A stretch of DNA of 64,000 bases from Globodera rostochiensis (Eukaryota > Nematoda > Chromadorea > Rhabditida > Heteroderidae): positions 145,064 through 209,063 of the forward strand of contig JAEVLN010000024.1 in assembly GCA_018350325.1 (NCBI GenBank). Reading direction: 5' to 3'. Both the position numbers and the translations under genes were made by a program. Below are positions 12,686-23,828 of this stretch, piece after piece. The stretch's first letter is position 1, and each line of letters starts with the position of its first letter. The notes under the pieces are model-generated. The model was not told the DNA's origin. It saw only the letters and a program-made list of their open reading frames with translations, and did not search any database.

Positions 12686-14132
12686 TTATTTATTAAATAA
12701 AAAAATCTTGACATTAATCATTGATAACGTTAAGCATATTCTATTTGCCGACGCGATATTATCGCCAAAATCTTGCAAAAAAAATTTAAAAAAATTTTCG
12801 CGAAATTGTTTTCCGATCAATGTGTATAGAAAAGGGTTGATCGCACTTTGTATGGTAAACAAACGAATTGCATATCGCAGAATGTCAAATCCAACAATTC
12901 ACTAAAATAATTAAAATTTTAAATAAATAGTTTAATAATATTACCAAATTATAAACAGCCAAATGAGCATAAAAAATATAGAACAAAGCATAAAATGAGC
13001 ACTTTCAATAATTTTCGGACGTTCGATTATTTTATTTTCTGAACAATTGGATAAATTATATTTTGCTTTAATTATAATTATAATAAACATACATAGAATA
13101 TAATTTTAATTTAAAAAGTAGAACAAAATTTATTGACCGTTAAGCTGTGAGTATCCCATATTTCCAATGACCATAAAACTTTGCATGTTCTATAGTAAAG
13201 TGTTGAAGACACCATAAACACGGACACATGGACAAGCACAAATTCAGAAACCCAATGAAATGGAAGAAATTCAATAAAACAGCCATATTTAACTGAATTA
13301 ACTAAGAACAAATAATATATAACGATTTGATTCTTAATGTTTCTGTATTCAAAACAATACACCAAATTTATATTTATATATTCGCTTCAAAATATTAGCC
13401 TCAAACATATTACATAATATTCGTTTTAAAAAATTAATTTAATTTATTTATTTTTTAAATTTAACCTTCGTTTGCGCCCGCAAGGTCAAGAGAGGGTAAC
13501 CTGTACCTTGTGGAAAATGCCCAAAAAGCATTTATAATCATCAAAATTCGACTCCGAGCACCCAAAAGCTTGCATGAAGTGGACAACAATAACAATGTAT
13601 CTAAATTTAGAATAGTTTATGCCATAAAGTAAAATATCCTTCTAATTTTTTTAACCCAAAATACATAAAGTCTTATTTTATTAAAAATAATTCTTTTTGT
13701 AATTATTTGAAAAAATTAATTTACCGTTCAACCACAAAAAGCATGTACGTAAGAATGGAACAAGTACCACAACTCCAGTGTAAATGTATGAAACAACAAT
13801 AAATTGTGGAAAATTTAAATTTTATTCCATAATGTTCAAACAATTTTGGTGAAAGGTATAATGAATTTACAGACAACACGCACAAGTCCGATAAAGCCTT
13901 AAAGTTTTTTTATTAATTATATTAAAATAAAAATTACCAAATTTAGTAATAACATATTCATGGAGGATTTCCTCATTTTACGAATTGATAAAATAACCAA
14001 AATGACTAAACCGGTTATAACAATTCCAATCGTATATAAAAACATCAAATAAGGAAAACTATTAAAATCTAAAAAAATAACCTTTAACATAATGACAAAT
14101 TTTTCATTGCTTACATTGCAACAAAACTGCAA
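12686..14132 (-). CDS. Rhodopsin-family GPCR, peptide-receptor type
   Basis: Seven-transmembrane receptor, probably for a neuropeptide, at the plasma membrane. Read right to left, the first exons give TM1 (LYTIGIVITGLVILVILSIR) and the polar loop RKMRKSSMNMLLLNL. The next exon (about 13892-13727) gives TM2 with the conserved aspartate (NLALSDLCVLSVN) and TM3 ending SILTYMLFVVER. Its splice to about 13620 recreates the E/DRY-type motif as ERYIVIV. The exon at about 13365-13100 holds TM4/5 material, about 13047-12960 TM6 (AHFMLCSIFFMLIWLF), and 12903-12686 TM7 with the NPxxY signature (SAINPFLYTLIGKQFRENF), stopping at TAA 12688-12686. The start is either ATG 14132 or an upstream exon. One or two frame breaks occur in the middle. 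The ligand cannot be assigned; the ERYIVIV form is typical of peptide receptors. Confidence 0.82.
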
Positions 14133-14324
14133 AATGTTTTATAAACAAACTGAGAAATTCACATTTGTGACATGAATTGTTTTGAACTGCTGGATAATTG
14201 ATAAGGTGATCGATCATTTATTGCTGTTTGTATAATTTATAACAACAAAAAATAATCTCTTTCCAATATTGAAAAATAAATTAATTTGAATTTGATGTAC
14301 CATTATAGGGTTGATTAAAGTGGT

Positions 14325-14600
14325 TTAAACCGGGCCTACCATTTTCGTGTAGGCAGGTTTTTCGACCTCCGGTTTTTAGTTTCGGTTTTTAGCCGCAACC
14401 GGTTTCTGCCAAAACATTCACGTATATGGTGCATGTGCCAATGACAAGTGATGGGGTGGCGGGCTCATCAGATGAGAAAATTTTGAAATTTACTCAATTT
14501 GAAGAGATTTGCCAACAAAAATTTTAAAAATACGGTAGTTTATGAAGCTTTTTAGCAATGGGGAGACCGTGAAAATTTTAAAATTTGTTCTGTTTTTTAT
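14325..14600. repeat. CCGGTTT-rich patch followed by a GGC-family repeat copy
   Basis: Positions 14325-14405 contain degenerate accgg/ccggttt words. Positions 14450-14600 (gggtggcgggctcatcag, then gaaaattttgaaatttactc) match the dispersed GGC family also seen at 37.6, 44.7 and 49.4 kb. No coding sequence. Confidence 0.5.
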
Positions 14601-14893
14601 TAAGAACTGATCCAAAAATTAATAATGCCTGATGTAAAAAAATCATTAAAGTAAGTTCGTGCTATAAAATGAAGAATTTTTGGTCAACAAATTTCCATAA
14701 AAATTCCAAACATTAGGGGGAGTACTTTTGTTATTTTTACAACCGCAAACCATAGATTTTCAAATGCCAAAAAAGCGGTTTTTGAATTGTGTGAAATTTT
14801 TTGAAAAAAACGACTTATTCTTTAGAAAAGTAAAGGGTCCCCCTCTTGGTTTTGGCCCAATGCCCCCACTCTAAAGAAGCGCCACAATTCGTT

Positions 14894-16195
14894 TTAAAAG
14901 AGTCTGAGTTGTGTGTATGAATTTCTGTTGAACAATTTGTTGATCGTTTGCCATTCTTTGTCAAAAGCCTTCCGATATTCTTTGCTAAAAATACAATATT
15001 TTTTAAATTCGATATTTATATTTTATTTTTACCTTGTAAAGTATAAGAATTGGCGCATTGGAGGCGGCACTGATGTTTAACAAAATGGCGATGATTTCTC
15101 CCAACGTCATAAAAACATAAATTTTGATAAATTGCGGGGAAAAATTCCGACGAATCTTGTGCATCTGAAACTTAATGTAATTTGTTAAAGAAAATAGCTA
15201 ATAAAGGTCGCGGAAATGCGGGCAGTTTGATTTTGTTCTTTCTTCTTTCCAAATTTATGACTCATTTAAAATTGTAACGCTAAAAATTGCCCTGACAAAC
15301 TCCGCACCCCCCTAAATGTTCATTTTCTATGAATCAAATTGCTCTTCTTTTTGAGGAAAACATTCTTTCACAAACTCGTCCAGTTCTCCTCAATTCAACC
15401 ACAATTATTTTTTTGTGCACGGAAGCGCAGTAAGTCTTTTTCGGTCACAATAAGGCATTAAACAGAAAAATGTTATAAATCAACAAATTCAAATAAAATA
15501 ATACAGCAGCCATTCCAATGTCGTTTATTGTGCCCAGTAATAGACTGTTTCGTCTGTTAAATGGCAAGATGGGAATAAAGGGCATAAACGTTGTATAGCC
15601 CGATGAAAGGTAATGTAATAACATAAAAAAAGACATTTTTCTGATTGTCTAAAAATAAAATAAAATATAAATTTAAATTTAAATACATTTTTAATTTACC
15701 TTAGCGGAAAAAATCACCAGCAATGAGTCGGTCCAATGCTTGTGAAAAAAAGTTAAAAAATTAGTGAACCAACTGCAAATAATGAAGGCGTAAGAATTCG
15801 AATGACGGTTTTGTAGGGCATTAAATATTGGCCAGAAATTAATAAATATGTGAATAAGAAATGACCAGATTGGTGAACGATTTCGAAAACGAACTAAAAT
15901 GGCCAACAATTTGTTGGCGGAATTGTTCATTGATCTGAAAATATTTTCAAAATGCTTATAATTTAATAATTAAACTTTGTTTAAATTAAATGTCAACAAC
16001 TTTGTCCGAAGTGTTACGTAAACAACTGAAAAAATTCCAAAAAATGCCAACAATTGCCAAAATTGTGCTAAATTGAAGCAAAAATAATCAAACTCCAGCA
16101 GGGACGAGCATTTGCTAATTCGTAAACTACCTTAAAAATTAATAATATTAAATCATAATTAACCTGACCTCATTAATAGTTGAATTTGTTGACAT
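14894..16195 (-). CDS. Nematode serpentine (7TM) chemoreceptor
   Basis: The first exon starts at ATG 16195 (MSTNSTINE, with an N-glycosylation sequon). The next (about 16139-16000) encodes a hydrophobic helix (FWQLLAFFGIFSVVYVTL). The exon at 15927-15695 gives NRSPIWSFLIHIFINFWPIF and further helices. The exon ending about 15450 gives GMAAVLFYLNLLIYNIFLF. The exon at about 15165-15034 gives TM6/7 (FMTLGEIIAILLNISAASN then APILILYK). The last exon (about 14983-14894) carries the cytosolic tail EYRKAFDKEWQTINKLFNR, ending TAA at 14896-14894. N-A-P before the last helix end, followed closely by EYRKAF, is characteristic of nematode chemoreceptor superfamilies. I cannot name the subfamily. One frame break lies in the second exon. 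A second copy of the last exon lies upstream at 16593. Confidence 0.75.
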
Positions 16196-16592
16196 TGTTT
16201 ACGAATCAAATAAATGTGCTTAAAAGTATTTATAATTTTACTAATGCAAAAGTTGGGCCAAAAAATGAAATGCTCAACAATTTTTAGTCCGTTTCTTTCA
16301 TTTAATTGTATTTCTGAATTAAGAAATTCTTTCATTTGCTGTAATTTTTTTTGTTTAATTTGTTAACAGATTTGCGTGTCAAACGTTGGAACAAAGAATA
16401 CAAACAACAATGGGTTTTTAATGCACTTTCAGACTAATTAATTGTTGGGTCTGACGGCCGCCGATAGGCGACACCTAAAAATGTTTAAAATGTTATATAA
16501 TGTCGGACCCACCGCAGTAAAAGGTCCATTATGTCTCCACTTACAACCAATAAACTTTATTACCAAATATAGGCTTTAGGCTTACAATACGG
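16196..16592. other. Spacer upstream of the chemoreceptor gene
   Basis: AT-rich. Positions 16450-16475 (gacggccgccgataggcgac) are a short core of the GGCGCC dispersed repeat. No gene seen. Confidence 0.45.
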
Positions 16593-16671
16593 TTATAAGG
16601 AATTTCTGTTGAACAATTCAATGAGTGATTTGCCATTCATTGCCCAAAAGCCTTTCGCATTCTGTGCTAAA
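16593..16671 (-). pseudogene. Orphan last exon of a second chemoreceptor copy
   Basis: This minus-strand block, including its TTTTAG acceptor, aligns almost base for base with the last exon of the receptor gene at 14983-14894. Both share GAATTTCTGTTGAACAATT and TTTGCCATTC (plus-strand reading). It ends in its own in-frame TAA (16595-16593) but contains a frame disturbance after WQIT. No upstream receptor exons are visible between it and 17.1 kb, which is filled by repeats. It is therefore the 3' remnant of a tandem duplicate. Confidence 0.65.
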
Positions 16672-16679
16672 ATGGCCTA

Positions 16680-16935
16680 TTTAAACTTCGATAAGTGCTT
16701 GGTAGGAGGGATCCTAGCGTCGTTTCTGTATTAAGGACCAGATAGATAGTTTTGGCCGGAATCGGGATTTTTGGTAAAACCCGGGGCCGAGATGAATTTG
16801 ATCGCAAAAGCCGGGAACGGACCAGCATGTTGAACGGTATCGGGATTAGACTTTTCAAAACCGGGATCGGGACCGGAAGCGGGATTAACCGGGATTCACA
16901 ATAAGGAAAGTGGTAAGGGTCCGGTGGCGCCGACA
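16680..16935. repeat. CCGGGA-rich degenerate repeat patch
   Basis: Imperfect repetitions of cgggatcgggaccgg and relatives, followed by ggtggcgccgacaggcgcg of the GGCGCC family. A minus-strand frame stays open here only through base composition. Confidence 0.55.
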
Positions 16936-17125
16936 GGCGCGTCGGGAAATTTTTTTTTGTAAAAATTTATCGGCTTTAAGAAAATTATTGAACTTCTGCA
17001 TTTTATGACACTAAAGTACTAAGAATTAAGATAACTCAATTGTGACTAGCAGGTCATAAAAAAATGATCAAATTGTTTGATTTCTGCAATAAAAAGGAAT
17101 TATTTTTAAAAAACTATTTAATTAG

Positions 17126-17721
17126 TCGGAAGTCAAGTCTGAAAATATGAAATATAAATATTGTCATATGAATGACGTGTCATATACACATAATATGATC
17201 ATCCAATTAAACTTTTTACAAAATAAAAATTGAAGTCAATATTAAAATCAATTAATAAAATCTTACAATTTATAAAATTAACATAATTTTTAAGCTAAAA
17301 TATCTTATTTTTGTAAATCGCTCTAAATTAAAAACTCTCCCTCAATACAATTATTGAAATTTCAGCAAATAGCATACAAATTTAATAAATGAAGCTTTTG
17401 GCATTATTTTTTCTATTATAAATTTAATTGTCAAAATTTTTGGCTGTTGATGAACCAAAAGAGGGAAAAATTCGACAAACTTTTGACGAAATATTTGGGA
17501 AAGGTTGGGACGAAGATGACCTTGAAGAAATAAAAGTGGGAAAAACTCCGTCAAACTCAAATTTGTGGGCCTGGAATCTGACAAAAAGAAAAGAACAGAA
17601 AGAACGGAGATTCAAGCAGTTCAACATTTACTGGACAAGCTGAGGATGACGAAAATATTGATCAGAATGTTGAAGCTTATAATTCTGATTCGACTGATCA
17701 GAAGCTTACACAAGAAGAAGA
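17126..17721 (+). repeat. Segmental duplication, copy A
   Basis: About 595 bp nearly identical to 23829-24424, beginning cggaagtcaagtctgaaaat and ending near gcttacacaagaaga. It includes about 260 bp of upstream sequence plus the signal-peptide exon of the secreted-protein gene. Differences are scattered substitutions and one-base indels, so the duplication is recent. Same orientation, about 6.7 kb apart. Confidence 0.92.
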
Positions 17722-17730
17722 AATTTAATG
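17389..17730 (+). pseudogene. Truncated copy of the secreted acidic-protein gene
   Basis: Same start as the gene at 24090 (MKLLALFF) but one T is missing in the signal-peptide codons, closing the frame after about ten residues. Further single-base differences (an extra T before ggctgttgatg, a missing G before aaaaactccg) shift the frame again. Homology stops at the codons for the acidic linker, after which unrelated sequence follows (agaaatttaatgacctgg). Either a decayed duplicate or a mis-assembled copy; the loss of everything 3' of 17721 is not explained by indel noise. Confidence 0.75.
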
Positions 17731-17959
17731 ACCTGGTTTTTTTTTGTAAGGGCCTCCCTTACTTCCTGCATTTTTTGGATTCCCATTTGTGCAAAGCAGT
17801 CAGAAAGTCGAACATTCGCGGCTGCGCTTGCACTGCTTCTGAATTTGAAATAGCTGATCAATGAACGCAAAGATTTGTACCTGATTCTGGACAGAAGTCT
17901 TCGCCGATGTTTTCTTCAATTACTGAGGACTTCGTTGTAATGTGGTTGCCTTTTTTCTA

Positions 17960-19075
17960 ATAATCAATTAGGCCGCTGGGTACATCGGTGGGATCACACC
18001 CAACTCGCTATCAACTTCCCAGTTCGGATTCCTCGATGAGACGCTGCAACATCTGTATTGAGCGGTTGGTGTAGTTTGGAGGACAAATTGATGAGCGCCA
18101 ATCATGCGGATAAACCGCTGAAATACCATCCTTCCGGTTCTAGTGAAAACGTAGAGGTCGTCCAGCCCGATTTTTTGAATCCGACGATTGCGCGCTTGTA
18201 AGACGTGAAAAACACACATTTTTTTTCGCAATTGCTGGGAACTGCTCGGAGAATGCCTGCACTGAAGCTGGCTCAAAGTCAAAATTGGCCTGAACAACCT
18301 AGAAAAATAAATAAAATTTCAAATCTATATTAGAGTTTTAACCTGATAAATCCTTTGGCGAGGCCTTAAAGGTTCCGTCAGCAACTATTACGTAAGACTT
18401 CTTTCAGAAGAGAAAGCAGCCTCGGTGAAGAAAACAGAGCCAATTCTTCATCCAGATACCGCATGAGCATTTCGTCGAATGCAGTGAGTTTGGTGGAGCG
18501 AGTCGTCCACGGAGCGTCAGCCACAAAGGTTGTATTCAACGTTGGCCCAAACGGGTAAGGGTCCTCACATTGCTGAAACGTTTTCGATTTATAATTTTCC
18601 TTAAAAGATTTGAAGAAGATTGCCTTCCGTGTAGCAATTGTGTTCCCACAAGCAGAATCGCGAATTCCTTCACGCGTTTCTTCGGCGACGTCGTTGTATT
18701 TCTGCGCGACTCTACATCGATACGGACGCGTGCCGAAGCGACGGTTTCTCGTGTTCCCTGTACCAATTCGGCTTGTACTTTTCTTCGCTCCTAAGATTTG
18801 GAGTTTTTTAAAACGATAAGTGATTTTTTTTTATTAAAACGGTGTTTTTTTCGAAGGCTGGCAGAAAATGCGGATGGCTTGGCCTTTCATCAAGCCATAC
18901 GCCACCAAATCCGAATCCGGGACGGCAATTTGGTATCGTTTCTAGCTTGTTTTGCGTCTTTGATCTTTCGGCATCCAGCGCAGACGTAACGCTCCTTTCC
19001 TCCTTTAATGACGTCTTGTTTCCACCACCTTTAGTCCATTTGTAGCAAAGATTCGGATTTTCAGGAAAGTCGGAA
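17960..19075 (-). mobile_element. Mutator-like element (MULE) transposase remnant
   Basis: Minus-strand fragments match MULE transposases in order. About 19030-18860 has a zinc-finger-like head (KERYVCAGCRKIKDAKQAR). About 18540-18360 runs through LTAFDEMLMRYLDEELALF to the first catalytic block, YVIVADGTFKASPKD. After an intron-like gap, about 18290-18150 gives the third-acid block DFEPASVQAFSEQFPAI, then VCF-HVLQARNRRIQKIGL, equivalent to the family's C-FH..QA..R.IQ..GL. The usual stretch between the first and last catalytic blocks is largely missing, so the element is internally deleted. Several frame breaks. Terminal inverted repeats were not found. GC content is above that of flanking DNA. 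Confidence 0.75.
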
Positions 19076-19199
19076 ATTAATAAAGTTTGGAGCCAATGCA
19101 TTGGCTGTTGTGTGTATTTTGATTGCTTAATACTTATATCATAACAGTTATTAATTTTAACAAAATGAGTTTAGTCGTTTTCTGTTTTAAATGTCTTTT

Positions 19200-19350
19200 T
19201 TTTTTAAAGTAGCGAGTTGGGACAAAAGTAGCGAGTCGGGATAAAAATAGCGTGTTGGGACAAAAGTAGCGCAGTCGGGATAAAAGTATCGAGTCGGGTC
19301 AAAGTAGCGAGTTGGGGTGTAGCGAGTTGGCAGGTAGCGAGTTGGGTATT
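19200..19350. repeat. ~20-bp minisatellite (GTAGCGAGTTGGGAC-type)
   Basis: About eight imperfect tandem copies of gtagcgagttgggacaaaa and variants, between the MULE and Merlin remnants. A minus-strand frame through it reads as YPTRYF-type repeats, which is composition rather than a gene. Confidence 0.8.
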
Positions 19351-19675
19351 TACCCATCCGGTGTGGAATGTAGGCGCCGATCACCAACTTCTGTTTAAAA
19401 CCATGGGCACCTAGCAAATGTTGCATCTGCGGACCAATTTCTATTTTGCAAAAGGAATGAAAGGCGCCTAAAATTTGGTAATAGTAAAAGAACATTGGTC
19501 GCGATTTTTAAAAAATGAAGGGTTAAGAAATTTTGAGAAGTATTCAGTGGTTATCGAGGTCGCTGATCTCGAATATGACATCAGATTATCATATGACCAT
19601 CTAATACATGATTTCAACATCTATAATTTTTTGAAAAATTATTTTTTGTTAAAAATGCATGCCAACAACTAAATC

Positions 19676-20330
19676 TGATCAAAAATATTGTCCAAAAGCA
19701 GCAAGACGTCTTTTTCCGTGAATTGACGCCAAATAAAGTCCATGTACCCTGGCAGCATGTCACAAAAGGTCGGTCCCTGGCATCTCTTTGTTCTTACTTT
19801 CAGATTCTTCCAGAAATTTTCAACATAGTTGGTGTGTGTCCCGGTCAATGGAACACAAGTTCTGTCGGTGATTCACACTGTGATGAATGTATGGCCCGGA
19901 CGACTTGGATAGAGCTATGGCTCTCCCCATCGGAAGCACAAAACTGTTCAATGATCGGTACAAGGTGTTTCTGTCGCGTTCCTCGAATATTTGAATGATA
20001 CCGACACCTGCGTTCACAACGAACATCCCAAAAACCCATTGTTCACGGACAGGTCGCCCTCCGTGGTGTTTTCGACGACTCAAACTAAAAGATTACGACT
20101 AATACTATGGCAATGGTTGACGATAATCTAACTGTGTAACCGTATGGGGTGCGCCAGCAGGCCATTGGGACAGTTATCTCGGAAAAAACAATACCGGTCT
20201 ACATCTAAGCCCTGGTCGCGTGAGCCGCAGAATGTGTTTTTGTGTGTGATGGGAAGGCTTAAAACGTCGAATTAAAATCTTCTGCCCTTTAGGGTTGGGC
20301 AATGCCATTGGTATCCATCATACACAAAGG
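19676..20330 (-). mobile_element. Merlin-type (IS1595/ISXO2-like) transposase remnant
   Basis: The minus strand reads through the DDE domain of the ISXO2/IS1595 family, called Merlin in eukaryotes. GGRPVREQWVFGMFV lies at about 20060. IIQIFEERDRNTLYP, IIEQF follows, then YIHHSVNHRQN and, near 19840, the signature GTHTNYVENFWKNLK. Downstream is LPGYMDFIWRQFTEKDVL (about 19745). Upstream fragments (YDGYQWHCP at about 20290) look like the N-terminal zinc-ribbon part. Frame changes and stops are present, so it is not a working copy. Terminal repeats not identified. It sits between the MULE remnant and the LTR element. Confidence 0.8.
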
Positions 20331-21678
20331 TCGCATTGCAAAGATATGCCAATTTAACCATAGCTTATGGCATAATAGCAATGAATTTGTTCGTTGAAAT
20401 TTTGAAAAAAAAATTGTTCAATTGCATCCAATATTTTCCAAAGTTCTGCTGTTTCATCTAGGGTTTAAAAATCTCAAGAGCGATTTTGTAATTTGTGAAA
20501 AAAATAATCTTGGATTGTCGTCATGTTTAATTTAGCCCAACAACTCAGAATCGCAAATTTTTTTTGAGGATTTTAGCAATGTTTGTAAGAAAAATTGCTT
20601 CAAATTAATAAAATTTGGCAACATATCTTAATTCTGGGTGTTAAAGTGAAATTTCTAAATCTTCAATAAATGACTAAAACATTTTGAAATTTTAAAATTT
20701 TATAAAATAAAAAATGCCACTAAAATATTAAGATCATTAAACTTTGAACAATGTTGTGTTTATAAATATTCACCCCTATTTGCTGAGCAAAAAAATGAAA
20801 ATTTATTCTGAATTGTCATCAAAAATATTTTAAATTTACACACACCATAGAACTACACGACCGCATCAGATACTCATTTGCATTTTCAAAAGTACTTATT
20901 GCCCTCCAAAAACTGATCTTTACGGGTTTACGGGGGAAAAATAAAATTTTAATATTTTCTAATAAATCTCAGCAAATAAATTCGGGTTCGCCCAATGAAT
21001 ACATCAAAAATGAGTTGATATTTTGATTTGCCAATCAAACCAATTATTGAAAATAATAATTTAAATCTAAATTTGCACAAATTGATGCAGGAATATGCAA
21101 AAATGAAATTTCGACATTGAAATCAATCATTGTGACTAGCAGGCTTTAAAGGAATTAGACCAAGAAATTTTAATTAAAAAAACATGAAATTGAGATTAAT
21201 TGCTTTTTTGTTTTGGCGGCTTCCGGTCTTGGTTTTTTTACCTTGTTTTTAGTGTGCAAAAATTAAAATTATAATGATCAAATGTTTGATTCCTGCAATA
21301 AAAAGAGCTTATTATTTATAAAAACTATTAATTAACCATCAAATCGTTTGATTTTTTTTCGATATAAAAGGAATATTTTTTAAAAACTATTTAATTAATA
21401 GGGCGGCGATTTATATGGATAAAAAATCTCGAAATATGGCCATAAAATATGGATGAAAATCGCAAAATATGGACCAAATATGGACAAAAATTGCAAAATA
21501 TGGACAAATATGGAGAAAATTTTTTTTCAAACATTGCAAAAAATGGGGAAAATTTCCTAATTGAAGTAATAAGAAAAAAAAAATTTTTATATGCAAATTA
21601 AAGGATTTCAGAGAAAATTTTTTGAAAATAAGCAGATTTAAAATTTTCATTTTTTGGTGGCAGAATTTTAATCGCGAA
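20331..21678. other. Non-coding AT-rich stretch with short repeats
   Basis: No gene seen. Contains copies of a dispersed segment (caaatcgtttgatt, then tgcaataaaaag and ttaaaaactatttaatt) near 21270-21400; these also occur at about 17060-17110, 21800-21905 and 41285-41345. Positions 21420-21520 repeat aaaatatggac-type words. Confidence 0.5.
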
Positions 21679-21787
21679 AAAGTCAATTTTTAAGGGTGCA
21701 TTTTTTGAAAATTTTGAAAAAGTCGATTCTCAGGGGTGTATTTTTTGAAAATTTTGAAAAAGTCGATCCTTAGGGGTGTATTTTTCG
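21679..21787. repeat. ~49-bp tandem repeat, three units
   Basis: Three successive imperfect copies of aaaaagtcgattctcagggg followed by tgtattttttgaaaattttg. Non-coding. Confidence 0.75.
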
Positions 21788-21906
21788 TTTTTATTGCTAA
21801 TTAATGATGAAATCGTTGATTTCTGCAATAAAAAGAGATTATTATCGTTTGATTTTTTCGATAAAAAGGGATAACAATTTAATTAATGATCAAATCGTTT
21901 GGTTTT

Positions 21907-22150
21907 TGTTGGGTGTGGGACACACACCACAAACGGTCTTTTCCCCCTCCTCCTTTGTGTGCCCATTTTCCCTTTCTCTATCACCCATGTCACCCCTATC
22001 GATTATTCTGACCCGTCACTGACCATTCCCTCTACATATACCCGACGGTTTTCCCTCGTCGGGGCCTCTCTCCACATCATTCCTCATTCCCCAATTTGAC
22101 CCACATCCTTTTTCGTCCAATAATAAATTGTGTAATCCCAATACACAACA
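21907..22150 (+). repeat. 5' LTR
   Basis: Begins tgttgggtgtgggacacac and ends caatacacaaca. An aataataaa motif near its 3' end could serve for polyadenylation. Differs from the 3' LTR by a few substitutions and one-base indels. Confidence 0.92.
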
Positions 22151-23395
22151 CACCGAAGTGCAGGGTTGTCTTCTGTTCGGCGACCGAGTCATCATTCCGA
22201 CGGCGTTGCGACAACGAATCCTCACTTCCCTGCACTTCACCCCATCCAGGCGTGGTGCGGATGAAAAGCCTGGCACGCCAGTTCGTATATTGGCCCCGAA
22301 TCGATACCGACATAGAAAGGTGGTGCGAAATTGTCCCGACTGTGCGCTTTCAGCAAGAACGCCGCCGAAAGTCCCGCTTCGCCCATGGCCATCTGCAGGT
22401 GCAGTCTACGAGCGACTGCACATGGACTTTGCTGGGCCATGCAACGACGGATTCAAGTATTTGGTGGTAGTGGACGCACACAGCAAATGGCCGGAAGTGA
22501 TCAAGATGAACACCACTTCAGCGCCCCTCCTGATCACACAGCTCACGTGGCTCTTTTCGCGCTACGGTATTTCCAAAGAAATCGTTTCGGACAATGGCTC
22601 CACCATTTCGATCACACGACTTTTTTCTCTTTTGCAGAAGTAGGTGTATTAAGCAGTCGTTTTCGCCGCCATTCCACCCGCAAAGCAACGGGCAAGCGGA
22701 AAGGTTCGTCGACATTCTCAAACGGCAGATGCGCAAGTGCGCTCGAGACGACAAGGAGTGGTTGCAGAACTCCCTCTGGCCTACCGCAGCACCCCGAGCG
22801 AAGTCCTGCATGGCAGGACACCCGCTGAACTTTTTTTAGGCAGGCCCATCCGCACAATCCTATCGTTGGTCAAGCCACTCCGCCCCGTCAAACATTGTGC
22901 AAACGATCAGCACCGCGAGCGCATGGCCAAGCAGTTCAACCGCCGACACAGCGCGGTGTGAGCGACCGTTTCAGATTGGGGACCGCGTCATGTTCCTCTA
23001 CTACCACAACAACAAGCGAACGTGGACGCCAGGCCAAATCATTGGGGGTTCAGGGGTCATTTGGCGTGTCAAAGCGCCCGGGTTAGATGTTGTCACCATC
23101 CGCCACGCAAATCAAATGCGTGCCAACCCCATTCACGACATCCCCATTGTTCTCGCAGAAACCGAGGCTTCCAGATCAGACAAATGGAACAGATCAGGCC
23201 ACTACCCCAACTCAACCAACTCGTAGAGTCCGTTTTGTCGACGAACAACAGCCACAACCAAACGAGGCCCAAACGGACGGAGAACAACCCATCCGACGCT
23301 CCGCACGGACCAGAACGCCAACACGGATTCTGAGCCCGGACGCGTCCAAATCCAAATACGACTTAGTCCCGATCAGACGAAACGATCAAACCTAG
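22151..23395 (+). pseudogene. Retrotransposon integrase remnant (pol 3' end)
   Basis: In broken frames, the order of a Ty3/gypsy integrase is visible. An HHCC zinc-finger area comes first (HPGVVRMKSLARQFVYWPRI, then CPDCALSA). The catalytic core follows: LHMDFAGPCNDGFKYLVVVD, with WPEVIKMNTTSA; SRYGISKEIVSDNGS; then FHPQSNGQAERFVDILK with the final acid. Next come AYRSTPSEVLHGRTPAELFL and a C-terminal region (FQIGDRVMFLYYHNNKRTW) with a polar tail near 23200-23390. At least three frame changes occur. No envelope gene is present. The sequence belongs to an old transposon copy, not a live gene. Confidence 0.88.
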
Positions 23396-23404
23396 TGGGG
23401 GAGG

Positions 23405-23649
23405 TGTGGGTGTGGGACACACACCACAAACGGTCTTTTCCCCCTCCTCCTTTGTGTGCCCATTTTCCCTTTCTCTATCACCCATGTCACCCCTATCGAT
23501 TTATTCTGACCCGCCACTGACCATTCCCTCTACATATACCCGACGGTTTTCCCTCGTCGGGGCCTCTCTCCACATCATTCCTCATTCCCCAATTTGACCC
23601 ACATCCTTTTTCGTCCAATAAATAAATTGTGTAAGCCCAATACACAACA
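23405..23649 (+). repeat. 3' LTR
   Basis: Begins tgtgggtgtgggacacac, preceded by the purine tract agtgggggagg, and ends caatacacaaca directly before the target duplicate GTTTT. Confidence 0.92.
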
Positions 23650-23828
23650 GTTTTCTGCAATAAAACAGGCACCAATAAAAGGAATACAAATTTTAATCGT
23701 TTGAATCGGTTTAATCCGCAGATTATATAAACTTTTGATTAAAACATGCACATGAAACACTAACGAACAAAAAGGCGAAAAAAAAGTTTAATCTTCAAGC
23801 AAAATTAAATGAAAAATAATATTTGGGA

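Larger units (their letters stand above)
21907..23649 (+). mobile_element. Internally deleted Ty3/gypsy-like LTR retrotransposon
   Basis: Two direct repeats of about 244 bp (21907-22150 and 23405-23649) begin TG and end CA, are about 97% alike, and are flanked by the same 5-bp target duplication GTTTT (21902-21906 and 23650-23654). A purine-rich tract (agtgggggagg) abuts the right LTR. The interior is only about 1.25 kb and begins directly inside the integrase region. Gag, protease, reverse transcriptase, RNase H and any primer-binding site are absent. The copy is therefore young but unable to move on its own. It is markedly richer in GC than its surroundings. Confidence 0.92.

Noticed and set aside
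19187..19495. Minus-strand frame with YPTRYF repeats
   Set aside because: It runs through the gtagcgagttggg minisatellite and adjoining transposon DNA; no start, splice sites or conservation.
22077..22313. Minus-strand frames across the left LTR and integrase region
   Set aside because: Shadow frames of GC-rich retrotransposon DNA; the plus strand carries the recognisable integrase motifs.
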